Shown here: piece by piece, positions 50,700 through 58,898 of the stretch
How the letters are laid out: every line of letters starts with the position of its first letter
Numbering within the stretch: the first letter of the stretch is position 1
Source of the DNA: Armatimonadota bacterium
Lineage (GTDB): Bacteria; Armatimonadota; UBA10988
Assembly (NCBI GenBank): GCA_016235455.1
Contig: JACRKZ010000130.1
Coordinates: forward strand, 16,242 to 80,241
Reading direction: 5' to 3'
DNA length: 64,000 nucleotides
Made by a program: the position numbers and the translations under genes
The notes under the pieces: generated by a model
The model's database searches: none
What the model was told of the DNA's origin: nothing
What the model saw: only the letters and a program-made list of their open reading frames with translations

Positions 50700-52514
50700 C
50701 TAGTCAGCCAGGACCAGCGTCACTGCCCACACGTCCACGAGGCCGGGCCCCGGCTTCTCCACGCCGCGTAGCGTCAGCTTGCGGCGCCCCGGCGCAAGGT
50801 GCAGGCGGCCCAGCGACAGCGGTCGGAAGTCCTTGACGTAGGATTCCTCGCGTGGCACGCGGTCGTGCGCGGCGCCGATCAGCGGTGGGTCGTGGGCCTC
50901 GGTCACCCGCGCCCGGGTGCTGGCCGCGCCGCAGGTCAGTTCCAGCTCGGCACCGATGTTCTCCGCGCGGCAGGTGTAGGAGACGATGGCCTCGTACTCG
51001 CCGTCGGTGGCCGCCTCGACATCCCAGGTGATGGTATCGGCCAGACTGGTCCAGTCGGTGTAGAAGCTGTCGTTGGGGTGCTTGGAGCTGCGCGCGATGG
51101 CGCCGTCGGCCACGCCGTCGCGCGCTGGTAGCCAGGTGCGCGGGAAGGCGCGGTAGCCGACCGAAAACGGCCGGTCGTCGCGCGTGTCGGCCAGCAGTTC
51201 GGCGCGCCAGGCGTCGAGCGCCGCGCGCAGTTCGGCGGCCACGGCGGGCTGTTCGGCGGCCACGTTGCGTTTCTGGCCCGGGTCGGCCTGCATGTCGTGC
51301 AGCCGTCCCTGGTCGTCCATGCGCCAGCGCTGGGTGCGCACGCTCACGCGGTTGCCCGTGCGGCTGAAGATGCGGCGGTCCGGCCAGTCGGCCTGGTCGG
51401 CGCGCAGCAGCGGCCCCAGGTCGCGCCCGTCGAGCGGCTTGTCACCCACGCGCGGCACGCCGGCCAGTCCGGTCAAGGTGGGCAGCAGGTCGATGGCGCC
51501 GGCGATGGGCGTCAGGCGCTGTCCGCCGGGCAGGTGGCCCGGCCAGCGCAGCAGGCAGGGCACGCGCACGCCGCCCTCGTCGACGGCTCCCTTGCGGCCC
51601 TTCATGCCACCGTTCCAGCGCCACGAGTTGGGGCCGTTATCGCCAAAGAACACGACGATGGTGTCCTCGGCCAGCCCCAGCGCGTCCAGGCGCGCCAGCA
51701 TCCGGCCGACGTTCTCGTCGATGTTCTCGACCATGGCCAGCGCGCAACGCGTGGTGTCCAGGTCTTCGTGCTCCGGCCCGGCGTAGCGCAGGGCGATGGG
51801 ATCGTCGCGGAAGCGATCCCAGTGCCGGTCAGGCACCTGGAACGGCGAGTGCGGCGTGTTGAAGGCCAGGTAGCAGAAGAACGGCGCGGCCCGATGGCGG
51901 TCGACGAAATCGAGTGCGTGTTCGGTCAGGTCGTCGGTCAGGTAGCCGCGGCTGCGCTGCCATTCGCCATCGCGTTCGGCAATGTGGTCGTGATAGTGGC
52001 CCCAATGGCCCGAGCAGTAGCCGTAGAACTCGTCGAACCCGCGACCGCGCGGATGGTAGGGGTACTGGCTGCCGTTGTGCCACTTGCCGAACAGTCCGGT
52101 GGCGTATCCCGCGGCGGCGAACGACTGGGCGATGGTTGTCTCGTCCAGATTGAGCCGCTCGGTGCCGGTGGTGACGCCATGCACGCCACCACGCGGATGG
52201 TAGCGGCCGGTGAGGAACTCGGCGCGCGTCGGCGCGCACAGCGGGCAGGCGAGGAAGCGCTCGAACAGCGCGCCGTCGCGCGCCAGCGAGTCGATGTGCG
52301 GGGTGGCCAGGTTGGTGTTGCCGTGGATGCTCAGGTCGCCCCAGCCCTGATCGTCGGTGAGCATGACCAGCACGTTCGGCCGGCGTGGCACCGGAATCGG
52401 CTGGGCCGAAGTCTGTTCTCCTGGTGAACGCTGTTCGGCACCGCGGCTAGACTGTGACATGGTCAGGACTCCGGTCGAAGCGAGCAGTGTGCGGCGAGTT
52501 ATGGGTGCGCTCAC
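50700..52514 (-). CDS. Secreted sulfatase (formylglycine-dependent arylsulfatase family)
   Basis: A 604-residue enzyme that removes sulfate esters, probably from sulfated polysaccharide. The N-terminus has a Tat-like twin arginine (ITRRTLLASTG). Metal aspartates lie in VMLTDDQGWGDL. The active-site cysteine, to be converted to formylglycine, is in CAPTRAEFLTGRY (CxPxR with Thr). GKWHNG and FFGDNGP complete the site. A C-terminal beta-sandwich (about 470-604) follows the usual catalytic core and may bind sugar. No maturation enzyme gene is in the window. Confidence 0.94.
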   Translation of the reverse strand: MSAPITRRTLLASTGVLTMSQSSRGAEQRSPGEQTSAQPIPVPRRPNVLVMLTDDQGWGDLSIHGNTNLATPHIDSLARDGALFERFLACPLCAPTRAEFLTGRYHPRGGVHGVTTGTERLNLDETTIAQSFAAAGYATGLFGKWHNGSQYPYHPRGRGFDEFYGYCSGHWGHYHDHIAERDGEWQRSRGYLTDDLTEHALDFVDRHRAAPFFCYLAFNTPHSPFQVPDRHWDRFRDDPIALRYAGPEHEDLDTTRCALAMVENIDENVGRMLARLDALGLAEDTIVVFFGDNGPNSWRWNGGMKGRKGAVDEGGVRVPCLLRWPGHLPGGQRLTPIAGAIDLLPTLTGLAGVPRVGDKPLDGRDLGPLLRADQADWPDRRIFSRTGNRVSVRTQRWRMDDQGRLHDMQADPGQKRNVAAEQPAVAAELRAALDAWRAELLADTRDDRPFSVGYRAFPRTWLPARDGVADGAIARSSKHPNDSFYTDWTSLADTITWDVEAATDGEYEAIVSYTCRAENIGAELELTCGAASTRARVTEAHDPPLIGAAHDRVPREESYVKDFRPLSLGRLHLAPGRRKLTLRGVEKPGPGLVDVWAVTLVLAD

Positions 52515-52580
52515 AGGGGCGGCTCCGCGTCGTGTGGTTGGCCTCAGACGAGACGAATCCTGCCGCGCGGGCCAGAGAGG

Positions 52581-52611
52581 TTGACGCTATGTGGCGCGGC
52601 CGTGTCACACT
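52581..52611 (+). promoter_or_regulatory. Possible promoter of the small lipoprotein gene
   Basis: TTGACG (52581-52586) is followed by TCACAC/CACACT 18-19 bases later (52605-52611), about 20 bases before ATG 52631. The -35 is good, but the -10 and spacing are weak. Confidence 0.3.
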
Positions 52612-52630
52612 GGGAGCGGAGGGTCGAGTA

Positions 52631-53047
52631 ATGAGAGTACTAAGGATGGCCGTGACCGTCGGGTTGGTCGTGGTCCTGGCGGGCTGCGGTGCCGGCGACG
52701 CCAACTCGAGCAGCATCATCGACCGGTTGCCGACGCTCATCCTGGGCGAGTGGCTGCGCGATCAGGAGTCGAGCGACAGCGGCCAGACCTGGGTTGACCG
52801 CAACGATGACCTGCGCACCACCTACTTCGCCGATGGCACCTGGGCCGACAGCCGCGGCCGCACGGGCACCTACGTGCTGTACCGCGACAAGATGACCGTC
52901 ATCTGGCCGGGGCACGAGGTGCGCTTCCTGCAGATCCGCGTGATCGCCCAGGGCCGGCGGTTCGAGTATGTCTACTACACCACCGATCAGTACACCGCCG
53001 AGACGGAGTACCGAGCCCGGCTGACCAAGCTGACTGCCCGGAAGTGA
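52631..53047 (+). CDS. Small lipoprotein of unknown function
   Basis: A 138-residue protein with a lipobox signal peptide (VGLVVVLAGC). The mature part begins LILGEWLRDQ and runs through paired strands (LRTTYFADGTWADSRG, then GTYVLYRDKMTVIWPG, RFEYVYYTTDQYT and YRARLTKL). This is the pattern of lipocalin-like ligand-binding domains, in which a WxR/GTW opening is common. ATG 52631 has a GGAGGG site; the frame extends upstream to 52454 without support. It is divergent from the sulfatase and ends at a hairpin. Confidence 0.75.
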   Translation: MRVLRMAVTVGLVVVLAGCGAGDANSSSIIDRLPTLILGEWLRDQESSDSGQTWVDRNDDLRTTYFADGTWADSRGRTGTYVLYRDKMTVIWPGHEVRFLQIRVIAQGRRFEYVYYTTDQYTAETEYRARLTKLTARK

Positions 53048-53069
53048 TCGGCCGGCGGCGCATACCTGC

Positions 53070-53109
53070 CATACGGCCCCAGCCGGCGTGCGCTGGCTGG
53101 GGCCGTATG
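53070..53109. terminator. Perfect 15-base hairpin between convergent genes
   Basis: CATACGGCCCCAGCC (53070-53084) and its exact complement (53095-53109) enclose a 10-base loop. The hairpin lies between the small lipoprotein gene and the convergent aldo/keto reductase gene and could end both transcripts. Confidence 0.65.
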
Positions 53110-53128
53110 CTGCCTTGTGCCTGGGCTG

Positions 53129-54112
53129 CTACTGAGCCAGGATGGCCTCGATGCGCGTCAGTTCATCGTCGCCCAGCGGCGCGCCGTCGAGGGCCTTCAC
53201 GTTCTCCTCGATCTGGCTGACGCGGCTGGCGCCGATGAGCGCGCTGGTGACGCGTTCGTCGCGCAGCACCCAGGCCAGCGCCAGCTGCGCCAGGCTGCGG
53301 CCGCCGGCGCTGGCGACAGCGTGCAGGTCGCTCAGCTTGGCGCGCAAGTCGTCGGTGATCGAGCTGGCCTGCAGGAAGCCCGACGGCTTGGCCGCGCGGC
53401 TATCGGCGGGGATGTCCTGCAGGTAGCGGCTGGTCAGCAGGCCCTGGGCCAACGGGCAGAAGGCGATGAGGCCGATGCCCAGCTCGCCGGTGGCGTCGAT
53501 CAAGTCGGGCTCGATCCAGCGGTTGAGCATGGAGTAGCTGGGCTGGTGGATGAGGCATGGCGTGCCCAACTGGGCCAGGATGGTCGAGGCGCGCCTGGTC
53601 TGCTCGGCGCTGTAGCTGCTGATGCCCGCATAGAGCGCCTTGCCCGAGCGCACGGCGTGGTCCAGTGCGCCCATGGTCTCTTCCAGCGGCGTGCCCGGGT
53701 CGGGCCGATGGCTGTAGAAGATGTCCACGTACTCCACGCCGAGCCGCTGCAGTGACTGGTCCAGGCTGGCCAACAGGTACTTGCGGCTGCCACAGTCGCC
53801 ATACGGCCCGGGCCACATGCGGTAGCCGGCCTTGCTGGAGAGGACCAGCTCGTCGCGGTGGGCGCCGAAATCCTCGCGCAGGATACGCCCGACGTTGATC
53901 TCGGCCGTGCCGGCCGGCGGGCCGTAGTTGTTGGCCAGGTCGAAGTGGGTGATGCCCAGCTCGAACGAGCGGCGCAACATGCGCCGGGCTTCCATCTGGT
54001 CAGCCTCGTCGCCGAAGTTGTGCCAACAACCCAAGCTGAGCGCCGGCAGGAGGAGCCCGCTGCGTCCGCAACGGCGATAGGTCATGGTGTCATACCCAGG
54101 AGTGATGGCCAT
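53129..54112 (-). CDS. Aldo/keto reductase (YghZ-like), catalytically intact
   Basis: A 327-residue NADPH-dependent reductase of aldehydes or keto sugars. The tetrad is present: Asp and Tyr in HFDLANNYGPP, Lys in LVLSSKAGYRM, His in IFYSHRPDPGTPLEE. GISSYSAEQ, ALIGASRVSQIEENV and the late cofactor region are typical. The size and motifs match YghZ (L-glyceraldehyde 3-phosphate reductase-like) proteins, but the substrate is not certain. ATG 54112 is preferred over the open frame to 54136. It is divergent from nfo. Confidence 0.93.
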   Translation of the reverse strand: MAITPGYDTMTYRRCGRSGLLLPALSLGCWHNFGDEADQMEARRMLRRSFELGITHFDLANNYGPPAGTAEINVGRILREDFGAHRDELVLSSKAGYRMWPGPYGDCGSRKYLLASLDQSLQRLGVEYVDIFYSHRPDPGTPLEETMGALDHAVRSGKALYAGISSYSAEQTRRASTILAQLGTPCLIHQPSYSMLNRWIEPDLIDATGELGIGLIAFCPLAQGLLTSRYLQDIPADSRAAKPSGFLQASSITDDLRAKLSDLHAVASAGGRSLAQLALAWVLRDERVTSALIGASRVSQIEENVKALDGAPLGDDELTRIEAILAQ

Positions 54113-54217
54113 TGAACGAGTCCCTTCGATGCACATAGAGTGGTTGCCCGCGGCACTGCCGTCAATGGCTCCGCTGATCCTGCCCCATAATGAGCGCCGA
54201 CGGAGGCCGTACGACCG

Positions 54218-55150
54218 ATGCTACAACTGGGCGCGCACCGCGCTACCACCGGCGGACTGCACCAGGCCCTGATCAGTGCCGACGCGATCGGCGCGCAGGT
54301 GGTGCAGATCTTCACCAGTTCACCCATGCAGTGGCAGGCGCGGCCGCTTGACGACCAGGCCCTGACGCTGTGGCACGAGGCCCGCGCCGCCGGCGCGGTG
54401 CAGGCGGTCGTGGCGCACGACTCCTACCTGGTCAACCTGGCCAGCGTCGACGACGAGGTCTTCGCCAAGTCGCGCGCGGCCTACATCGAGGAGCTGCGCC
54501 GCTGTCAGGCGCTCGACATCCCCTACCTGGTGGCCCATCCCGGCGCGCACATGGGCCTGGGCGAGGAGGCCGGCCTGGCCCGCTTCGCCGAGACGCTGCG
54601 CGGCATCTACCTGGACCATCCCGAGCTGACCGTGGCCACCGCGCTGGAGACCACCGCCGGCCAGGGCACCTGCCTGGGCCACACCTTTGCCCAGCTGGCC
54701 CAGCTCATCGCCGCGGTCGACCTGCCCCAACGGGTGGGCGTCTGCCTGGACACCTGCCATGTGTTCGCCGCGGGCTACGATGTGCGCAGCCTCGACGGCG
54801 TGGTGGCCATGCTCGATGAGTTCGACGCCGAGATCGGGCTCGACTGGCTGCGCGTGATCCACCTCAACGACTCGAAGAACGCGCTGGGCAGCCGCGTGGA
54901 CCGCCATGAGCGGATCGGGCGGGGTACCATCGGCGATGAGGGCTTCGCCGCGCTGCTGGGCGACTCGCGCGTGGCCCATGTGCCCATGCTGGTCGAAACG
55001 CCCGGTCTGGAGCATCATGGTGAAGAACTGGCGCACTTGAGGCGGCTGGCCAAGGGAGTGGAGCATGGGCGGATGCGGTCTGGATCGTGTGATGGAGCGC
55101 GTGGTGACGTTGCGGCGCGACTTCCATCAGCATCCCGAGCTCGGCTGTGA
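54218..55150 (+). CDS. nfo: Endonuclease IV (AP endonuclease)
   Basis: A 310-residue zinc enzyme that nicks DNA 5' of abasic sites in base-excision repair. Metal ligands fall in AHDSYLVN, VAHPGAHMG, ALETTAGQG, CLDTCHVFAAGYD and VIHLNDSKNALGSRVDRHERIGRG. The conserved part ends near LVETPG and LRRLAKG at about residue 280, the usual family length. The last 25-30 residues (Arg/Ser/Ala-rich) read through 86 bases of the next gene in another frame, so the stop seems to have drifted downstream. It is the first gene of an apparent nfo, M20, GH95 operon. Confidence 0.95.
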   Translation: MLQLGAHRATTGGLHQALISADAIGAQVVQIFTSSPMQWQARPLDDQALTLWHEARAAGAVQAVVAHDSYLVNLASVDDEVFAKSRAAYIEELRRCQALDIPYLVAHPGAHMGLGEEAGLARFAETLRGIYLDHPELTVATALETTAGQGTCLGHTFAQLAQLIAAVDLPQRVGVCLDTCHVFAAGYDVRSLDGVVAMLDEFDAEIGLDWLRVIHLNDSKNALGSRVDRHERIGRGTIGDEGFAALLGDSRVAHVPMLVETPGLEHHGEELAHLRRLAKGVEHGRMRSGSCDGARGDVAARLPSASRARL

Positions 55151-56237
55151 GGAACACCGTACCGCCGGCATCGTTGCGCGCCGGCTGACCGAACTCGGCC
55201 TGACGCCTCGCACGGGCGTCGGCGGCACGGGCGTCACGGCGGTCATCGAGGGCCAGGCCGGCCCCGGCCCGACGCTGCTGCTGCGGGCCGACATGGACGC
55301 GCTGGCCGTCACCGAAGAGGCCGACGTGCCCTTCGCCTCGGTCTACCCCGGCAAGATGCACGCCTGCGGGCACGACGGCCACACGGCGATCCTGCTGGGC
55401 GTCGCCGAGTGCCTGTGCGCCCACACGGCGCGCCTGCGCGGCCGCGTCAAGCTGGCCTTCCAGCCCAACGAGGAAGGGGTGCAGGGCGCCCTGGCCATGA
55501 TCGCCGATGGCCTGCTCGATGATCCGCCGGTCGACATGGCGCTGGGTTTGCACTTGTGGGCGGGCACGCCGGTGGGCGAGATCGCCTTGGCGGCGGGTCC
55601 GATCATGGCCTGTGCCGACCGCCTCGAGATCGTTGTGCGCGGTCGCGGCGGACACGCCTCGGCGCCGTGGGAGACCATCGACCCAGTGGTCGCCGCCGCC
55701 CACATCATCACCGCGCTGCAGACGGTGGTCAGCCGCAACGTGCGCGCCGACCGCAAGGCCGTGGTGACCATCACGCAGGTGGCCGCCGGCGACACGCACA
55801 ACGTCATCGCTGAACGCGCCACGCTGATCGGCACGATCCGCAGCTTCGAGCCCGAGACCACCCGGCAAGTGCGCGACCGCGTACGGGCCGTGGCCACGGG
55901 CGTCGCCGCCGCGCTGGGCGCCGAGGCCGAGGTGACCATCACCGAAGGGCCGCCGCCGGTGGTCAACGATGCCGATCTGACCAGCCGCGTGCGCGCTGCC
56001 TGCCTGACGGTGGCTGGCGCCGACCAGGTCATCGCGTTCGAGCCGGTGACCGGCGGCGAGGACTTCGCCTGCATCGCACAGCAGGTACCGAGTTGCTTCT
56101 TCTTCGTCGGCGCGCGCAACGAAGGCGAAGCCTGCGACCAACCGCACCACCACCCGCGCTTCAAGATCGATGAGGGCTCGCTGACCGTCGGGCTGCGCGC
56201 CATGCTGGCCAGCGTCGATCATCTGCTGGGCGCCTGA
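55065..56237 (+). CDS. M20-family amidohydrolase (N-acyl-amino-acid/hippurate hydrolase-like)
   Basis: A 390-residue dinuclear metallohydrolase that cleaves N-acyl amino acids or related amides. RRDFHQHPELGCEE, LLRADMDALAVTEE, KMHACGHDGHTAILLG (metal Cys and His), FQPNEEGVQGA and the dimerisation-domain RGRGGHASAPWETIDPV are typical. FEPVTGGEDFACI gives the last ligand region. A GGGAG site precedes ATG 55065, and an internal ATG at 55092 is possible. It overlaps nfo and ends eight bases before the GH95 frame. Confidence 0.95.
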   Translation: MGGCGLDRVMERVVTLRRDFHQHPELGCEEHRTAGIVARRLTELGLTPRTGVGGTGVTAVIEGQAGPGPTLLLRADMDALAVTEEADVPFASVYPGKMHACGHDGHTAILLGVAECLCAHTARLRGRVKLAFQPNEEGVQGALAMIADGLLDDPPVDMALGLHLWAGTPVGEIALAAGPIMACADRLEIVVRGRGGHASAPWETIDPVVAAAHIITALQTVVSRNVRADRKAVVTITQVAAGDTHNVIAERATLIGTIRSFEPETTRQVRDRVRAVATGVAAALGAEAEVTITEGPPPVVNDADLTSRVRAACLTVAGADQVIAFEPVTGGEDFACIAQQVPSCFFFVGARNEGEACDQPHHHPRFKIDEGSLTVGLRAMLASVDHLLGA

Positions 56238-56245
56238 CCGGCAGG

Positions 56246-58600
56246 ATGATCCGCGGTGGCAGCGAAGAGGGGCAGCGCTCAGGGAGCTGCCTCGTGTCTC
56301 ATCGCCTGTGGTACCGCCAGCCGGTCAAGGATTGGCCTGATGCGCTGCCCGTCGGCAACGGCCGGCTGGGCGCCATGGTCTTCGGCCGCGTGGACGAGGA
56401 GCGCATCGCGCTCAACGAGTCCACGCTGTGGTCGGGCGGGCCGTACTCCACCACCGTCCGCGGCGCTCGCCAGGCGCTGCCGGAGATCCAGCGGCTGGTC
56501 TTCGCCGGCGACTACACGCGCGCGCACAAGCTCTTTGGTCGCCACCTGCTCGGCCGGCCGGTGGAGCAGATGAAGTACCAGTCGCTCGGCGACCTGGTGC
56601 TGGCCTTCGGGCCTGGCGGCGAGCCCGAAGACTACCGGCTGGAACTCGACCTCGACCAGGCGGTGGCCCGCGTGAGCTACCGCCGTGACGGCGTGAGCCA
56701 TCAGCGCGAGGTGTTCGTCAGCGCCGTCGACCAGGCCATCGTTGTGCGCCTGACCGCCGACCAGCCTGGCGCCATCAGCTTCACCGCGCAGTTGCGCGGC
56801 TGCCGCAACAGTGCGCACTCCAACTACGCCACCGACTATTTCGCCATGGACGGTGCCCCGCCCGACGGGTTGGTGCTGCGCGGCAAGTCGGCCGACTACA
56901 TGGGTGTGCGCGGACGCATCCGCTACGAGGCTCGCCTGCGCGCGACAGCCGAGGGTGGCAGCATCCATGTCGACGACGACACGCTCACCGTGACCGGTGC
57001 CGATGCCGTGACGCTGCTGGTGGTGGCGGCCACCAACTTCGTGAACTACCACGACGTGAGCGGCGACGAGCGAGCGCGTAACGACGCCACGCTGGCGGCG
57101 CTGGCCGGCCGCGACCTCGAGACGATGCGCGCGGCGCATACGCGCGACCACCAGGCGCTGTACCGGCGCCTGAGCCTCGACCTGGGCCCGGCGCCCGACG
57201 CGCCCACGGACGAGCGGCGGCTGGCCGACGACGTGCTCAGTGACGGCGATCTGGCGGCGACGCTGGTCCACTACGGGCGGTACCTGCTGATCGCCTCGTC
57301 GCGGCCCGGCGGGCAACCGGCCAACCTGCAAGGGCTGTGGAACGCCTCGGCCAATCCGGCCTGGGACTCCAAGTACACCACCAACATCAACCTGCAGATG
57401 AACTACTGGCCGGCGGAGCCGGGCAACCTGAGCGAGTGCGCCGAGCCGCTGTTCAGCCTGCTCCGCGATTGCACCGACCAGGGCCGCGACGTGGCGCGTG
57501 AGCACTACGGCGCGCGCGGCTGGGTGTTGCACCAGAACACCGACCTGTACCGCGTCTGCGCGCCGATGGACGGCACGCATTGGGGCACTTTCACGCCCGG
57601 CGGCGCGTGGCTCTGTCAGCACCTGCTGGAGCACTTCCGCTACACTGGCGACCGCGAGCACCTGGCCCAGGTCTATCCCATCCTGCGCGGCGCCGCGCTG
57701 TTCTACCTGGACTTCCTGGTGGAGCATCCCGACCACGGCTGGCTGGTGACCAACCCCTCCAGTTCGCCCGAGAACGTGCCCGACCGGCCCGGCCGCGAAC
57801 GCTTCTTCGATGAGGTGACCACTCACATGGCCGACGGCAGCATGATCTGCGCCGGCTCGACCATCGACATCGAGATCGTCGGCGACCTGCTGGACGGCGT
57901 GGCCGGCGCCGCCCAGACGCTCGGCCGCGATGCCGCCTTCGCGCGCAAGCTGCGCGCCGCGCGCCGCCGCCTGCCGCCCTTGCAGGTCGGCGCCGATGGC
58001 GCGCTGCAGGAGTGGCTGGAGGATTGGGGTCAGACCGAGCATCCGCATCGGCACATCTCGCCCCTCTATGCGGTCTATCCCGGCGCCGCCATCACACCCG
58101 ACGCCACGCCCGAGCTGGCGACTGCCGCGGCGGCGGTGCTGGAGCAGCGCGGGCTGCTCGGCAACGGCTGGTCGTCGGCCTGGAAGCTGGGCTGCTGGGC
58201 AAGGTTGGGCCGCGCGGAGCAGGCGGTCGAGCATCTGGCCTACTACTTGAAGCACTACACCACCGCCAGTCTGTTTGCCATCTGTTCGGGTCAGATGCAG
58301 GTGGACGGCAGCTTCGGCGTGTGCGCGGCCTTGATGGAACTGCTGCTGCAGTCCCACTCGGGCGAACTGCACCTGCTGCCGGCGCTGCCCGCCGAGTGGC
58401 CGGACGGCGCGGCCACCGGCCTGCGCGCGCGTGGCGGGTTCGAGGTGGATCTGGTCTGGCAGGATGGCGAACTGACCAGCGCCACGATCCGAAGTGTCGG
58501 CGGAGGGCCGGCGGTGGTGCGCTATGGCGACCAGCGCGCGCGCATCCACCTTGAGCCAGGCGAGGCAGCGTGCTTCGATGGGGCGCTAGACGCGTCCTAG
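56246..58600 (+). CDS. Alpha-L-fucosidase-type glycoside hydrolase, family GH95
   Basis: A 784-residue enzyme likely to release terminal alpha-1,2-fucose or a related L-galactose from glycans. RLWYRQPVKDWPDALPVGNG and NESTLWSGGPY open the N-terminal beta domain. The (alpha/alpha)6 barrel has NASANPAWDSKYTTNINLQM (catalytic-water Asn pair), NPSSSPENV (Glu region) and QVDGSFG (Asp region). No signal peptide is seen, so it may be intracellular or exported otherwise. GTG 56294, with a GGGAG site seven bases upstream, is a good alternative start; the ATG at 56246 adds 16 unconserved residues. Confidence 0.93.
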   Translation: MIRGGSEEGQRSGSCLVSHRLWYRQPVKDWPDALPVGNGRLGAMVFGRVDEERIALNESTLWSGGPYSTTVRGARQALPEIQRLVFAGDYTRAHKLFGRHLLGRPVEQMKYQSLGDLVLAFGPGGEPEDYRLELDLDQAVARVSYRRDGVSHQREVFVSAVDQAIVVRLTADQPGAISFTAQLRGCRNSAHSNYATDYFAMDGAPPDGLVLRGKSADYMGVRGRIRYEARLRATAEGGSIHVDDDTLTVTGADAVTLLVVAATNFVNYHDVSGDERARNDATLAALAGRDLETMRAAHTRDHQALYRRLSLDLGPAPDAPTDERRLADDVLSDGDLAATLVHYGRYLLIASSRPGGQPANLQGLWNASANPAWDSKYTTNINLQMNYWPAEPGNLSECAEPLFSLLRDCTDQGRDVAREHYGARGWVLHQNTDLYRVCAPMDGTHWGTFTPGGAWLCQHLLEHFRYTGDREHLAQVYPILRGAALFYLDFLVEHPDHGWLVTNPSSSPENVPDRPGRERFFDEVTTHMADGSMICAGSTIDIEIVGDLLDGVAGAAQTLGRDAAFARKLRAARRRLPPLQVGADGALQEWLEDWGQTEHPHRHISPLYAVYPGAAITPDATPELATAAAAVLEQRGLLGNGWSSAWKLGCWARLGRAEQAVEHLAYYLKHYTTASLFAICSGQMQVDGSFGVCAALMELLLQSHSGELHLLPALPAEWPDGAATGLRARGGFEVDLVWQDGELTSATIRSVGGGPAVVRYGDQRARIHLEPGEAACFDGALDAS

Positions 58601-58727
58601 GGTTTGTAATTCCGCTTGGAGGCGAATGGCGATTCCGTTGGTCGGTCAGGGCAGCGCGCGCCATATACGGTGCCCGGTGGCGCGGAAGGGCGTGTGGTGA
58701 TGGAGTCGCGGACGGCCCCCACCCCAG

Positions 58728-58783
58728 CCCTCCCCGCGAGCGGGGAGGGAGTCAGTGCACCGTCCCCCCGCTCGCGGGGGGAC
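58728..58783. repeat. Pair of adjacent 10-bp hairpins between convergent genes
   Basis: The first hairpin has arms 58728-58737 and 58740-58749 (CCCTCCCCGC and complement), the second 58762-58771 and 58774-58783 (GTCCCCCCGC and complement); both loops are two bases. They lie in the 298-base gap between GH95 and guaB. The gap holds no convincing gene; small frames there (58616-58933) translate the hairpins and are rejected. Likely a terminator or dispersed repeat. Confidence 0.5.
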
Positions 58784-58898
58784 TACAGAGGGGGCTGCCG
58801 ATGTAGTGGAAGCGTCATTCGCCTTCAGGCGGTTGCGGCGGTTCTGCGTCAGCCCATGGACCGCCAGACGGCGGGACCACAGACCCTTCCACCCGAAC

